Counted from the first letter of the stretch, positions 1 to 7,982 are shown. The stretch: 64,000 nucleotides of DNA from Streptomyces sp. NBC_00557 (GCF_036345995.1 NZ_CP107796.1:62001-126000); one strand, 5' to 3'. The notes: generated from the sequence alone by a model not told the origin. Made by a program: numbers and translations.

Positions 1-369
1 GCAGTTCTCCGTCCGCCCGGCGGTGCCGGAGTACTGCCGCTGCACCCCGGCCGACCGCGTCCCCTTCTTCACAAAGCCCGTGTCGTCCAGGATCAGGACG
101 GCGTCGGGGTCGCCGAGGTTGTCGACCACGTACTGGCGCACGTCGTCGAGTACCTCGTCGGCGTCCCACTCGATCCGGTTCAGCATCCGGTGGATGCGGT
201 CCGGGCCTGCGTGGCCGGCTTCCTCCGCCAGGGTCCAGCCGTTCTTCCGCTGCAGGGGTGCGATCAGGCCTCGCATGTAGGCAAGTGCCGACTCCCGGGG
301 CTCCGACCTGCTGAAACGGTGCACGAACCGCTCATGCACCTTCCAGTTCACCCGCCCACGACCTGACAT
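1..369 (-). CDS. IS701-family transposase, N-terminal part (runs off window)
   Basis: The reverse strand is open from an ATG at 369 to the window edge, giving the first 123 residues (MSGRGRVNWKVHERF...) of a DDE transposase. The segment LILDDTGFVKKG carries the first catalytic Asp of the IS701/DDE_5 group, and the motif GVQRQYSGTAGRTENC follows, as is usual in Streptomyces IS701 transposases. The rest of the enzyme lies outside the window. About 70 bp upstream of the ATG the element ends inside another transposase gene. The family is clear; whether the whole copy is intact cannot be seen. Confidence 0.85.
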   Translation of the reverse strand, partial: MSGRGRVNWKVHERFVHRFSRSEPRESALAYMRGLIAPLQRKNGWTLAEEAGHAGPDRIHRMLNRIEWDADEVLDDVRQYVVDNLGDPDAVLILDDTGFVKKGTRSAGVQRQYSGTAGRTENC

Positions 370-441
370 CAGCAAGGTCCCCACCCATAACCACACCAAC
401 GACCGACCTGGCCATCAGTCACGGCAAGCACCGTTGCAGTA
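343..441 (-). repeat. IS701-type element end, copy A
   Basis: This stretch includes the first transposase codons, the leader and the outer end of the IS701-type element. It closely matches 30854-30954. The outer end abuts CTAA (442-445; TTAG on the other strand). That fits the 4-bp YTAR target of IS701-family elements (family knowledge). Confidence 0.7.
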
Positions 442-779
442 CTAACGCTCTGACTGTCCACGATGGCCGCGGTGGGAGTGAGATCCCGACCGAGCTGCGC
501 CCGCTCGCGTTCACGCAACGCCGTCAACATCCGCTCCCGCACGCCTTCTTGCTGCCACTGTCGCCAGTAGTGGTAGACGGTCTGCCACGGCGGGAGGTCG
601 TGCGGCAGCAGTCTCCAGGCACAGCCGGCCCGCGGCCAGTATGCCAACGCGTTGATGATCTCCCGCCGTGCGTGCTTCGCCGGTCGCCCACCGGGCTTGA
701 CCACCGGAACCAGCGGACGGAGGACCTCCCACTCCGGATCGGAAAGATCCGTCGGGTAACGGGTACGCAGCCCGCACAC
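369..779 (-). pseudogene. IS5-family transposase, N-terminal fragment disrupted by IS701 insertion
   Basis: From a GTG at 779 the frame encodes a typical IS5-type N-terminus: TDLSDPEWEVLRPLVP, then WRLLPHDLPPWQTVYHYWRQW, then IVDSQSV with the first catalytic Asp. Similarity stops right after DSQSV, at about position 446, where the IS701-type element begins. The last 25 or so residues up to the stop at 369 are read from IS701 leader sequence. The C-terminal catalytic residues are missing, so this is a dead fragment. It records a nested insertion, with IS701 arriving after the IS5 element. Confidence 0.85.
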
Positions 780-929
780 CCCAGCCCCCGAAAGTGCGCA
801 CCGCCCCGCTACCAGGCGACTTGCCCGCTGACAGGCTTTTCAGACCCCTATAGCGCCGCCCGACTCGACGACTCGGTGGTGGATTCACGCGTCCGCCACC
901 GAGTCATGCCGCAGCTCCGCGGGGCCGGT

Positions 930-2516
930 TCACTCCGTGACGAAGTCGGCCATCATCGCCATGTCCTCGTGTTCGAGGTTGTGGCAGTGGAGCATGAACC
1001 GGCCCGAATAGTCGGTGAAGCGGGTGACGATCTCCACGGATTCGGCGGGGCGCAGGTCCACCGTGTCCTTCCAGCCCGCGTCGTAGGGGCCTGGCGAGCG
1101 GCCGTTGCGGGCGGCCACCTGGAAGTGGTCGAGGTGGAGGTGGACCGGGTGGTGGAAGTCGGTGACGAACCGCCATAGCTCGGTGGTGCCGAGCCGGACG
1201 GTGGCCAGGGGCCTGCCGGGCTCGTAGGGGCGGCCGTTGATGGTCCAGCCGGTGGATCCGGCACGCCGCTGGAAGTGGAACGTGCGGAAGGCGGTCGCCC
1301 GCTCCGGTCGCGGAACGGGTATCGCGGACAGCCGGTCCGGTATGCGGGTGTCGTCGGCCGGCGGCCGGGCGGTGGAGACGTCGAAGCGCATGACGTGCGC
1401 CGTGCTGCCGCTGCCCAGCCGGTTCACCAGCCGCACGCGGGTGCCGGGCCGGTAACGCGAGAAGTCGACCACGACGTCGAATCGTTCGGCCGGAGCGACG
1501 TCGAGGGTGTCGTGCGCGAGCGGCCTGTCCAGCAGGCCTCCGTCGCCGCCGATCTGCACCAGACCGCCGCCACCCGGTGGTGGGGGGTCGAGTGCGAGAC
1601 GGTAGCGGCGGGCGTTGGAGGCGTTGAGCAGGCGGAGGCGGTAGCGCAGCCGCTGTGTCTCCAGCACGGGCCAGGGCGCCCCGTTGACGAGGAGGACGTC
1701 ACCGAGGACGCCGTCCATGTACGGGCCGGTGACACCCGGTGTGTGCTGGGCCGGGTCCAGGGCGGGGTACCGGAAGGACCCGTCGGCGGCGAAGGCACGG
1801 TCGGCGATCATCAAGGGGATGTCCCGCTCACCGCGGGGCAGGGGCAGCGCGTCCTCCTCGTCGTCGTGGACGAGGTGGAAACCGGCGAGGCCCTGCCAGA
1901 CGTTCGGGCCCGTGAAGCCCATGCGGTGGTCGTGGTACCAGAGGGTGGCGGCCCGCTGCTCCATCGGATATGTGTACGCCCGCTCGCCCGCGGCCGTGTC
2001 CCGTGAACCGGCCGCTTCGGACATGCCCGGCATCCCCGCCATGCCGTGGGGGCCGGACGCCGTGCCGCCCTGCGGCAGGACCAGCGCGGTCGGATAGCCG
2101 TCGCTGCCGTGGGGAGTGTGGCCGCCGTGCAGGTGGACCACGGTCGGGTGCGGCAGTTCGTTGCGGTGCCGCACCAGCGTCCTGCGGCCGGAACGGGAGA
2201 CCAGGGTCGGTCCGGGAAACGTGCCGCCGTACGTCCAGGCCGGTGTCTCGAGCCAGGGAAGGATCCGCAGACGGGCCGCTCGCTGAACGATTTCGTACAC
2301 GTCCGTGGTGGCGCTGGAACGGGCCGGTGCCAGCACCTGCGGGACGGGCAGCGGCACCGCGAAGGGCTGCGGCAGAACCGTCCGGCTGCGCAGCAGCAGT
2401 CCTGGCTGACCCGGTGTCAGTGACCCGCCGGCCAGGGCCCATCCGCCCGCGGTGAGCGCTCCACCCCCCAGGGCGGCAGCGACGAGCAGACGGCGTCTGG
2501 CGATGCCCCCGGTCAT
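930..2516 (-). CDS. Tat-exported multicopper oxidase
   Basis: The product is a 528-residue secreted copper oxidase. The N-terminus has a twin-arginine signal (ARRRLLVAAALGGGAL). All four copper-binding segments are visible: HLHGGH near residue 130, WYHDHRMGF near 195, HPVHLHLDHF near 460, and HCHNLEHEDM near the C-terminus. Together they build the type 1 site and the trinuclear centre. The length and order fit the CotA/bilirubin oxidase group, which oxidises phenols or metal ions with O2; the natural substrate cannot be read from sequence. It overlaps the membrane-protein gene upstream by 4 bp (ATGA), so the two are probably translationally coupled. Confidence 0.9.
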   Translation of the reverse strand: MTGGIARRRLLVAAALGGGALTAGGWALAGGSLTPGQPGLLLRSRTVLPQPFAVPLPVPQVLAPARSSATTDVYEIVQRAARLRILPWLETPAWTYGGTFPGPTLVSRSGRRTLVRHRNELPHPTVVHLHGGHTPHGSDGYPTALVLPQGGTASGPHGMAGMPGMSEAAGSRDTAAGERAYTYPMEQRAATLWYHDHRMGFTGPNVWQGLAGFHLVHDDEEDALPLPRGERDIPLMIADRAFAADGSFRYPALDPAQHTPGVTGPYMDGVLGDVLLVNGAPWPVLETQRLRYRLRLLNASNARRYRLALDPPPPGGGGLVQIGGDGGLLDRPLAHDTLDVAPAERFDVVVDFSRYRPGTRVRLVNRLGSGSTAHVMRFDVSTARPPADDTRIPDRLSAIPVPRPERATAFRTFHFQRRAGSTGWTINGRPYEPGRPLATVRLGTTELWRFVTDFHHPVHLHLDHFQVAARNGRSPGPYDAGWKDTVDLRPAESVEIVTRFTDYSGRFMLHCHNLEHEDMAMMADFVTE

Positions 2517-2923
2517 ACGCGCTCCTCACGGGCCGGGTACGGGCCTGCCGCCGGGCGCCAGGCCCAGACCAGCATGAGAAAGGTGCAGGCGATGATCGCC
2601 ACTCCCAGCGGGACGTGAACGGCGAGCGCGCGCGTGTACCCCATGGCGATCTGTCCCGCCTCCGCACCGAAGAGCGCGAGGCCGGCCAGGACCGGCCAGC
2701 CCGGTCCTCCGCCGGGCCGCCACCACAGCAGCGCGGCCACGATCTGGGCCGCTGCGGTCAGCCCGGTGGCCGTGGCGTTGAGGGCGTGCAGGTCGAGGGC
2801 CTGGTAATGGCCGGACAGGAAGCTGCCGGCCAGTACCGCCTGGCCGAGGGCGAGGGCGGCCTCACAGGTCACCACGGCCCGGAAGAGCGCGAGGGTCCAG
2901 GGCCGCGCAGTCGAATTAGGCAT
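2513..2923 (-). CDS. Small four-helix membrane protein coupled to the multicopper oxidase
   Basis: This 136-residue hydrophobic protein has four likely membrane helices, at roughly residues 10-30, 45-67, 75-95 and 100-122. The loops carry conserved-looking histidines (SGHYQALDLHALN and AVHVPLG). No named family was recognised. The stop overlaps the start of the copper oxidase gene, so the two form an operon read away from the MarR regulator. A role in delivering electrons, copper or substrate to the oxidase is possible but is inference from position only. Confidence 0.75.
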   Translation of the reverse strand: MPNSTARPWTLALFRAVVTCEAALALGQAVLAGSFLSGHYQALDLHALNATATGLTAAAQIVAALLWWRPGGGPGWPVLAGLALFGAEAGQIAMGYTRALAVHVPLGVAIIACTFLMLVWAWRPAAGPYPAREERV

Positions 2924-2941
2924 GGAAGAGATGGTGCCATA

Positions 2942-2954
2942 TGAGATTATCTCA
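2942..2954. promoter_or_regulatory. Perfect 13-bp inverted repeat, likely MarR operator
   Basis: TGAGAT-T-ATCTCA lies between the divergent membrane-protein/oxidase operon and the marR-like gene, 36 bp before the latter's start. MarR proteins bind such short palindromes and usually repress both directions. No experiment supports it here. Confidence 0.6.
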
Positions 2955-2989
2955 AAGCTATCAATCTCGGTCCTGCCCTATGCTGGGCG

Positions 2990-3448
2990 GTGATGAACGC
3001 GCCCGACTCCCCCTCTCCCGCGCTGGGCAACGGTCCCGCGCGCATCGGCCCGCTGCTGCGGCTCGCCCAGCGCCGGGCCGCACGGACGTTCTCCGAGGCC
3101 CTGCGCCCCCTGGGCGTCGAAGGCCGGCACTACGGCGTCCTGCTCAACCTCGCCAAGCACGGGCCGCTCAGCCAGCGGCAGCTCATCGACCTCACCGGCA
3201 GCGACAAGTCCGCCATGGTGCGCACGGTCGACGACCTGGAGGCCCGCGGTCTGGCCCTGCGGCGGCCCTCTCCCGCCGACCGCCGCGCCCATGCGGTGGA
3301 GATGACCGACGAGGGGAGGGCATTGTTCGCCGAGGCCTCACGGATCAGCGACGAAGTGGGCGCCCGGCTCCTCGAGTGCATGGCGCAGGACGACCAGGAA
3401 CTGCTCTGTGCGCTCCTGGAACGCTTCGTCACGGGCACGGGGGGCTAG
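2990..3448 (+). CDS. MarR-family transcriptional regulator
   Basis: This is a 152-residue MarR winged-helix protein. The central part shows the classic sequence LSQRQLIDLTGSDKSAMVRT followed by a wing with DRRAHAVEMTDEG. MarR dimers respond to phenolic or oxidative ligands. It is transcribed divergently from the copper oxidase operon and a palindrome lies between them, so it is the probable repressor of that operon. A GTG at 2990 and an ATG at 2993 are both possible starts. The TAG stop is part of the CTAG that borders the adjacent IS982-type element, so the original C-terminus is probably intact. Confidence 0.9.
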   Translation: MMNAPDSPSPALGNGPARIGPLLRLAQRRAARTFSEALRPLGVEGRHYGVLLNLAKHGPLSQRQLIDLTGSDKSAMVRTVDDLEARGLALRRPSPADRRAHAVEMTDEGRALFAEASRISDEVGARLLECMAQDDQELLCALLERFVTGTGG

Positions 3449-4423
3449 ACGAGTAAGTCCGAAGGGTTGGTCAGTGGTCGTAGGCGATCAGTGAGCGTGT
3501 GATGGCTCGGCCTGTGTTGCGGTTGTGCCAGATCGCGGTCGTCATGGCGAGGATCCGTTGTCCGACACGGGCGAGAACGCCGGCGGGGGTTCTCGCGCCG
3601 TGACGCTCGAGGTCGAGCTGGCCCTTGAGGGTGTCGTTCACCGACTCGATGAGCTGTCGGATGGGCTTGAGAAGGTGTTCGCCGGGCCGGGGGGTGATGT
3701 TGCGGTAGGTCGGCCGCAGCAGGGTCAGGCCGTGCTCGGCCATGAAGGCGTCGAGGTGCCTGGATACGTAGCCCTTGTCGCCGACGATGGTCTGTCCGGG
3801 GTGGGTGGCCAGTAGGTCCTGGTCGCCGGTGAGCATGTCGGCCAGCACCTCGCGTTCGTCAACTTTGGGGTTGGCCAGGGCCCAGGCGATCGGGAGGCCG
3901 CCGGGGGTGCACACAAGGTGAAGACGCAGGCCCCAGAAGAACCGGGAGTGCGAGGGGCAGTAGCCGTAGCCGGCCCAGCCGGCCAGGTCGGAGCGCTTCG
4001 CGGTGGGCCGTGAGCGGGCGCACTCCACGGGGGTGGAGTCCACGATCCACACGTCGTCGTGCCAAAGGTCGCTGTCCCGGGCCAGGGTGCGGATGAACCT
4101 GCTGATCAGCGTGTTCGCGGCCCGCAGGCGTTTGTTGTACCCGGACTGCCCGGGCAGGTAGGGGAACTCGGCCGCCAGATGGACGCGGGCGAACCGCAGC
4201 CAGCGGGCTTCGGAGACGAACCCGAGCAGGGCCTGCATCACCGCCAGCGTCAACAACTCGGCATCGCTCAGGCTCGGCGGGCGGCCCCATCGACGCGATC
4301 CTGCCAGAGAGTCATCGATCTTCACGTACAGTGCAGTCGCGAGGGTTTCGAGGTCTGTCGTCACAAACGGACCAACGAGACCCTCGCTTCATGCACTCGG
4401 CCCCTTCGGACTTACTCGTCTAG
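3445..4423. mobile_element. Complete IS982-type insertion sequence flanked by CTAG
   Basis: The element spans about 3449-4419 (971 bp). It is bounded by perfect 18-bp inverted repeats beginning ACGAGTAAGTCC (3449-3466 and 4402-4419). CTAG lies outside each end (3445-3448 and 4420-4423). Because CTAG is palindromic it may be the target duplication or an extension of the inverted repeat. The left CTAG contains the TAG stop of the marR-like gene. It holds one complete transposase gene. Confidence 0.85.
3471..4364 (-). CDS. IS982-family transposase
   Basis: This is an apparently full-length 297-residue DDE transposase. The segment VWIVDSTPVECARSR holds the first catalytic Asp and TIVGDKGYVS the second. 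HLLKPIRQLIESVNDTLKGQ carries the C-terminal Glu, and the ending TRSLIAYDH is the one common in Streptomyces IS982 elements. It fills nearly all of the element between its inverted repeats. With intact ends and gene the copy could still be mobile. Confidence 0.9.
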   Translation of the reverse strand: MTTDLETLATALYVKIDDSLAGSRRWGRPPSLSDAELLTLAVMQALLGFVSEARWLRFARVHLAAEFPYLPGQSGYNKRLRAANTLISRFIRTLARDSDLWHDDVWIVDSTPVECARSRPTAKRSDLAGWAGYGYCPSHSRFFWGLRLHLVCTPGGLPIAWALANPKVDEREVLADMLTGDQDLLATHPGQTIVGDKGYVSRHLDAFMAEHGLTLLRPTYRNITPRPGEHLLKPIRQLIESVNDTLKGQLDLERHGARTPAGVLARVGQRILAMTTAIWHNRNTGRAITRSLIAYDH

Positions 4424-4492
4424 GGCCTGTTGTGAATGTGGCGGTCGTTACTGCTGTGAGTGCGGAGCGGCTGGCTGCTACCTTCCGGAGCC

Positions 4493-4921
4493 ATGACCGA
4501 CAGCGTTTATGTGGGAAACGCCGGCAGGGACGCGGCACTCGACCGGGGGTGGCTGCTGGGACATTTCAAGGATGCCTCCGATCCTCGTCATAGCGAGGAC
4601 GTGGAGATCAAGTGGGGCGTCCACCCGCAGGGCGATGAGCGGGCTCAGTGGGTGACCGGCGAAGAGCGCACCGCCCTGCTGGTCCTCATCAGCGGGCGCT
4701 TCCGGGTGGAACTGCCCGGGCGCAGTGTTCTCCTGGCCGAGCAGGGGGACTACGTCGTGTGGGGCCGGGGCGTCGATCACTCCTGGTTCGCGGAGGAAGA
4801 GTCTGTGGTTCTGACGGTCCGCTGGCCTTCTGTCCCCGGCTACAAGGTAATCGATGAGGACGATTCCGCTGCTGGTCACAGCCATTCGTTCAGGACCGCT
4901 ACCAGCACGGTGGCCTCGTAG
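4493..4921 (+). CDS. Cupin-fold protein with a C-terminus read into IS sequence
   Basis: The ATG at 4493 follows a short GGAG and gives a 142-residue protein. The middle part is a single cupin barrel (LLVLISGRFRVELPGRSVLL, then GDYVVWGRGVDHSWFAEE) with a metal-type His near residue 101. Such proteins are often auto-annotated as signal-peptidase-like, which nothing here supports. From about residue 125 the frame runs into the 3' end of an antisense IS5 transposase relic (from 4876), so the last 15 or so residues are probably not original. Function unknown; a small-molecule-binding cupin is the safest label. Confidence 0.75.
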   Translation: MTDSVYVGNAGRDAALDRGWLLGHFKDASDPRHSEDVEIKWGVHPQGDERAQWVTGEERTALLVLISGRFRVELPGRSVLLAEQGDYVVWGRGVDHSWFAEEESVVLTVRWPSVPGYKVIDEDDSAAGHSHSFRTATSTVAS

Positions 4922-5170
4922 CGGACGGCCAACTTGTCATAGCGGGTGGCCACCGCGGGTGGCGCTTGAGGCGATTGGTCCCGCATTCGACCGCGTGGCG
5001 TTCGCGGTAGTCGGTCTTGTCGAACTTCGGCGGCCTACCGCCGGTAGAGCCGAGGTTCTTGCGGTTGCGCACCCGGTCCGCCGGGACGGGAATCGTTGCC
5101 TTGATCCCGCGTCGGCGCAGGTAGGCGCGGTTCTTGCGGGAGTCGTACGCCTTCTGGTCAGGGGCCGTTA
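4876..5170 (-). pseudogene. IS5-family transposase, C-terminal relic
   Basis: The reverse strand encodes a decayed transposase end: DQKAYDSRKNRAYLRRRGIK, then RPPKFDKTDYRERHAVECG with the last catalytic Glu region, then RYDKLAVRYEATVLVAVL ending at 4876. Reading these pieces requires a frameshift near 4950. The N-terminal half is absent. It borders the truncated end of the cupin gene on one side and a tRNA-Tyr remnant on the other. Confidence 0.75.
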
Positions 5171-5180
5171 CTCCCCAGTG

Positions 5181-5225
5181 TGGCGGCGCCAGGACTCAAA
5201 CCTGGGAAGGCTGAGCCGGCAGATT
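5181..5225 (-). tRNA. tRNA-Tyr 3'-half remnant (probable attachment-site scar)
   Basis: On the reverse strand these 45 bases match a Streptomyces tRNA-Tyr from the anticodon loop to the discriminator base. They contain the anticodon 3' arm (AATCTGCC), the long variable arm, a T-arm CCAGG-TTTGAGT-CCTGG and an acceptor strand CGCCGCCA. The 5' half is replaced by an unrelated hairpin (TTCCCAAGC...GCTTGGGAA, about 5224-5247), so no functional tRNA can form. Integrative elements such as SLP1 recombine in this part of tRNA-Tyr (established knowledge), so this looks like an att scar. The T-loop carries substitutions, suggesting age. Confidence 0.7.
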
Positions 5226-5396
5226 CCCAAGCTGAGAGCTTGGGAAGCGCCGCAAGCCGGACTTGGCCGAGCTGAACTACAGGCCGTCACGCTCGATCAT
5301 CGCGGGGTCCAGCGTGTAAACGCGCGACGCCCGCATCGCTCTTCGCATGTCGAGGAAGCTCAATGGGCTTCCTGGGCGGGACCAGGCAAGCGTCCG

Positions 5397-6209
5397 TCAT
5401 GGCGCGGTGAACAATGCGGGAAAACCTGGCGCGAGCCAGGGCTTGCGTCCCCAGGCGAGGACCTTGCCGCGGGCGATGGCACCGGTGGCACTGCGCCTGC
5501 CCAGTGCGAGCAGGAAGAACGTGATCGGTTCGATCATGATCGTGCAGTCGGGACGGCGCGGGGGCTCGGCGTGCACGGCCACCATGCCGTTGGTGAACGT
5601 CACTGTGAGCCGAGAGAGGCCGCGCACCCTTAGCTCGTAACAGGCACTGTGCCCGTCAGCCGCTCGTACATCGACGACACGGGGCATCGCAGTGATCAGA
5701 AACGGCATCGCCAAATCGACCCTGTCACGGTCGATCATGTGTGGTTGGCCAAGTGCCGCTGCGATGTCATAGCCGTGCCCAAGCATGTGGGTCAGCAAGT
5801 AGGAGCCAAGGATCTCCAAGTCCATGGGCCCCAGCGGCGTCACCGTCGGTGTGTCCGCCGACCGCAGGCCGGCCGCCTCGGTGAATGCCCGCGCATGCCG
5901 GACGATGCCGCCCGCCAGGACGGAGGTGTCGCGTTCGGGGAAGGAAACCAGCGAGGCGGCGTTGGCCGCCGCAAGTCCCCCTGGTGTGCCGTCGCCATAT
6001 ACCTGCTCACGCCCTGCGGCAAGGGCAGCCATCAACTCGTTGGCCAGGACCAGATGCGCCGCAGACTCTCCAACCGTCCACTCAGCACCAGGAATGGGCA
6101 CCGTCGCATCTGTACACGACCGGAGCAGCCCGGCTATCTCCTCGGCTACGACACAAATGGCTTCAGGCAGCCGCGATCGCGTGGCAGCCTCACGATGAGG
6201 GGCGGTCAT
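5397..6209 (-). CDS. Maleylpyruvate isomerase/DinB-type mycothiol-dependent protein
   Basis: With the start at ATG 6209 the protein has 270 residues. The N-terminal half is a DinB-like four-helix domain of the MDMPI_N type: GAEWTVGESAAHLVLANELM, then LLTHMLGHGYDIAAALGQP, whose His residues would bind metal. The C-terminal half looks like the SCP2-type domain often fused to it. Family members use mycothiol as cofactor, but most, including this one, have unknown substrates. The reading frame is open to 6302, with another candidate ATG at 6239. No strong ribosome binding site decides between them. No operon partner. Confidence 0.75.
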   Translation of the reverse strand: MTAPHREAATRSRLPEAICVVAEEIAGLLRSCTDATVPIPGAEWTVGESAAHLVLANELMAALAAGREQVYGDGTPGGLAAANAASLVSFPERDTSVLAGGIVRHARAFTEAAGLRSADTPTVTPLGPMDLEILGSYLLTHMLGHGYDIAAALGQPHMIDRDRVDLAMPFLITAMPRVVDVRAADGHSACYELRVRGLSRLTVTFTNGMVAVHAEPPRRPDCTIMIEPITFFLLALGRRSATGAIARGKVLAWGRKPWLAPGFPALFTAP

Positions 6210-6616
6210 AGAAGTGAAGGGTGGACCAGCCCTTCGCATCTGTCCATCTGTCCAGGCACACCGATCGACCTGCGAGACAGTCAGGATGAGGGCTGCTGAC
6301 ATCTACGCTGGACACCAACGACGCCGGACGGGGACGTACACCAGCGTCTCCGTCCGACTGTCGCACCAGCGGACGACCGTAGCCGGAGCGGGCTCAGATC
6401 GAACTCCTAAAGCAGGTGTCGCAGGTTCAAGTCTGCCGAAGCACAGACAGAAGGGCCGGCTCAGGGAGGTTTCCCTCCCCGGCCAGCCCTTCGCCGTTCC
6501 AGGCGCCGTGCCACACGCATGCCGCTACGTCAGCTTGGCGCCCCTCTCCGGAGGAGTTCAAAGCCGCTCTGACCGCCCTCGATGACTGTCGGTGGCATCT
6601 TCTACTGTCACTCCTC
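6210..6616. other. Intergenic stretch, no gene recognised
   Basis: These 407 bases lie between the divergent isomerase-like and zinc-finger-like genes. Apart from the tRNA-Arg-like relic near 6400 nothing was recognised. Candidate reading frames here lack coding character. Confidence 0.5.
6400..6448 (+). tRNA. Degenerate tRNA-Arg(CCU)-like 3' half
   Basis: The run CTCCTAA at 6404-6410 looks like an anticodon loop with CCT. GTCGCAGGTTCAAGTC-TGCCG, a T-arm with one base missing, follows, then GAAGCACA as a worn acceptor strand. It cannot fold into a working tRNA. It may be another attachment-site relic, on the opposite strand from the tRNA-Tyr scar 1.2 kb away. Confidence 0.4.
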
Positions 6617-7192
6617 ATGGGAAACCACTTTCAGACGGTCGTCGACTTGGACGCCACCCCGGTAGACGCGCCGACGCTCGCAGCCCGGGGCCTTGCCTGG
6701 CTCGTCGAGGAAGGCATAGTCCTTGCCGAGCGCACCGATTGCGTTCTCGGCGCCCCGCTGGGGCACCCACCGGGCCCGCTCTGGGCCAAGGCCGTCGGCC
6801 GGGAGGATTGGGAACCCAGCGACGGACTCAGGATCGAGACAGGCCGAACCGTCTTTCATGGCGGTCAGGGCGATGCCATGTATGCCGCTTGCCCTCACTG
6901 CGCCGCCCGCGTGGACTTCTACACCGATGAGTGGGACCCGATCGACGGCGCTTGGGAGCCCTTCGCGAAGGCCATCAAGACGTGGCGCGACACGGGTCAA
7001 GCCACCGTCACCTGCCAGCGCTGTCGTCGCACCGGTGACTTGACCACGTGGACCTGGGACGGCGACTACCACGCCTTCGGCTACCTCGGCTTCGAGTTCT
7101 GGGACTGGCCCGAGTTCAGCCCCGGCTTCCTCAGCCGATTCGCACACGCGCTGGGGAACCATCGCACGGTCCTGGTCGGTGGCAAACTGTGA
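6617..7192 (+). CDS. Hypothetical protein with a zinc-ribbon-like Cys pair arrangement
   Basis: Starting at ATG 6617 (MGNHFQTVVDL) the protein has 191 residues. The frame is open upstream to 6416, but that extension looks non-coding. Two CxxC pairs (CPHCAARVDFY near residue 93 and CQRCRRTG near 133) are spaced as in a zinc ribbon. The C-terminal third is rich in Trp and Phe (FEFWDWPEFSPGFL). The segment VLGAPLGHPPGPLWAKAVG occurs in many uncharacterised Streptomyces proteins as I recall them. Function is not known. No strong ribosome binding site was seen. Confidence 0.7.
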   Translation: MGNHFQTVVDLDATPVDAPTLAARGLAWLVEEGIVLAERTDCVLGAPLGHPPGPLWAKAVGREDWEPSDGLRIETGRTVFHGGQGDAMYAACPHCAARVDFYTDEWDPIDGAWEPFAKAIKTWRDTGQATVTCQRCRRTGDLTTWTWDGDYHAFGYLGFEFWDWPEFSPGFLSRFAHALGNHRTVLVGGKL

Positions 7193-7310
7193 GGAGCCGC
7201 GGTCGGCGGGATCGCGCCCGGCCGCCAGATGACTCCGCCTGATCCAGCGGAGCATCGTCGTTCAGTACACCGACCTCCTGAGGACCAGCGACTACGACCT
7301 GTGGAGGCGG

Positions 7311-7589
7311 TTGCGGGAACTCCTGAAGGGCCAGGGACTCGATCCGGACCGAACGATCGTCGTCGACCTCTTGCAGGAGGGCCCCGACCACGAGGACGGC
7401 CAAGTCATCTCCCAAGACGGCAGGGTCTACAAGTTCACCCTCTTCTACGACCAAGCAGCAGAGCACGGCGCGCGCAGCGCCTACCTCCACGGCTGGACCG
7501 ACATCACCGATTCCTGGCAGAGCGGATCGCTGGCTACCCGAACAGCAGACGCCTTCGCTTGGATGTCTTCGCCCACCGAGTCGGGGTGA
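7311..7589 (+). CDS. Small hypothetical protein, start uncertain
   Basis: The clear part is about 92 residues (GQGLDPDRTIVVDLLQEGP...VYKFTLFYDQ...LHGWTDITDSW), which reads as a real acidic protein. The only in-frame start here is TTG 7311. Coding character, however, seems to extend upstream to about 7233 (RSIVVQYTDLLRTSDYDLW) with no ATG or GTG. The true N-terminus was probably lost or frame-shifted. No family was recognised. It follows the zinc-ribbon-like gene on the same strand. Confidence 0.5.
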   Translation: MRELLKGQGLDPDRTIVVDLLQEGPDHEDGQVISQDGRVYKFTLFYDQAAEHGARSAYLHGWTDITDSWQSGSLATRTADAFAWMSSPTESG

Positions 7590-7982
7590 CCGTCGGCGCG
7601 GGGCGGTCAACCGCTAGCCCGGCTGAGTGTCTAACTGCGTGACAACACCCACGCACAACGGTGGACACGCACGGACGCCGGCGGACCGTCGCAGCTGGTG
7701 AGAGGCACTTTAGCCGAAGGTCGAGGCCTTATCCGATTTGCTTCGGGAAGAAGAGGTCGGTGCCGGCCACTGTGCGGACCGATGGATCGAGCGGCGGCGT
7801 TGCAACAGGTAGGTTGACCGTGGCCGTTCAGAACACAGTGAGCCCTTTCCAACCTGGCGTTTACGCTGCCCAGGAGCCTTCGATAGCGCTCGGGAAACCG
7901 TGATCAGCTATCTACGCTCTGCCGACGGCGTTGGTGCACGTCGGAACCCCGCTGGCGGTGCTGCAGATCCCTTCACGGATGC
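7590..7982. other. Intergenic stretch, nothing recognised
   Basis: These 393 bases lie between two convergent hypothetical genes. I see no credible gene, repeat or strong hairpin. Confidence 0.5.

Noticed and set aside
930..2516. Calling the copper oxidase a phenoxazinone synthase or bilirubin oxidase
   Set aside because: The copper motifs are shared by all these groups; no residue seen here fixes the substrate.
4493..4921. Signal peptidase I annotation for the cupin protein
   Set aside because: There is no membrane anchor and no Ser-Lys catalytic pair; only a cupin barrel is visible.
5181..5225. A functional tRNA gene
   Set aside because: The 5' half, acceptor 5' strand and anticodon stem are missing.
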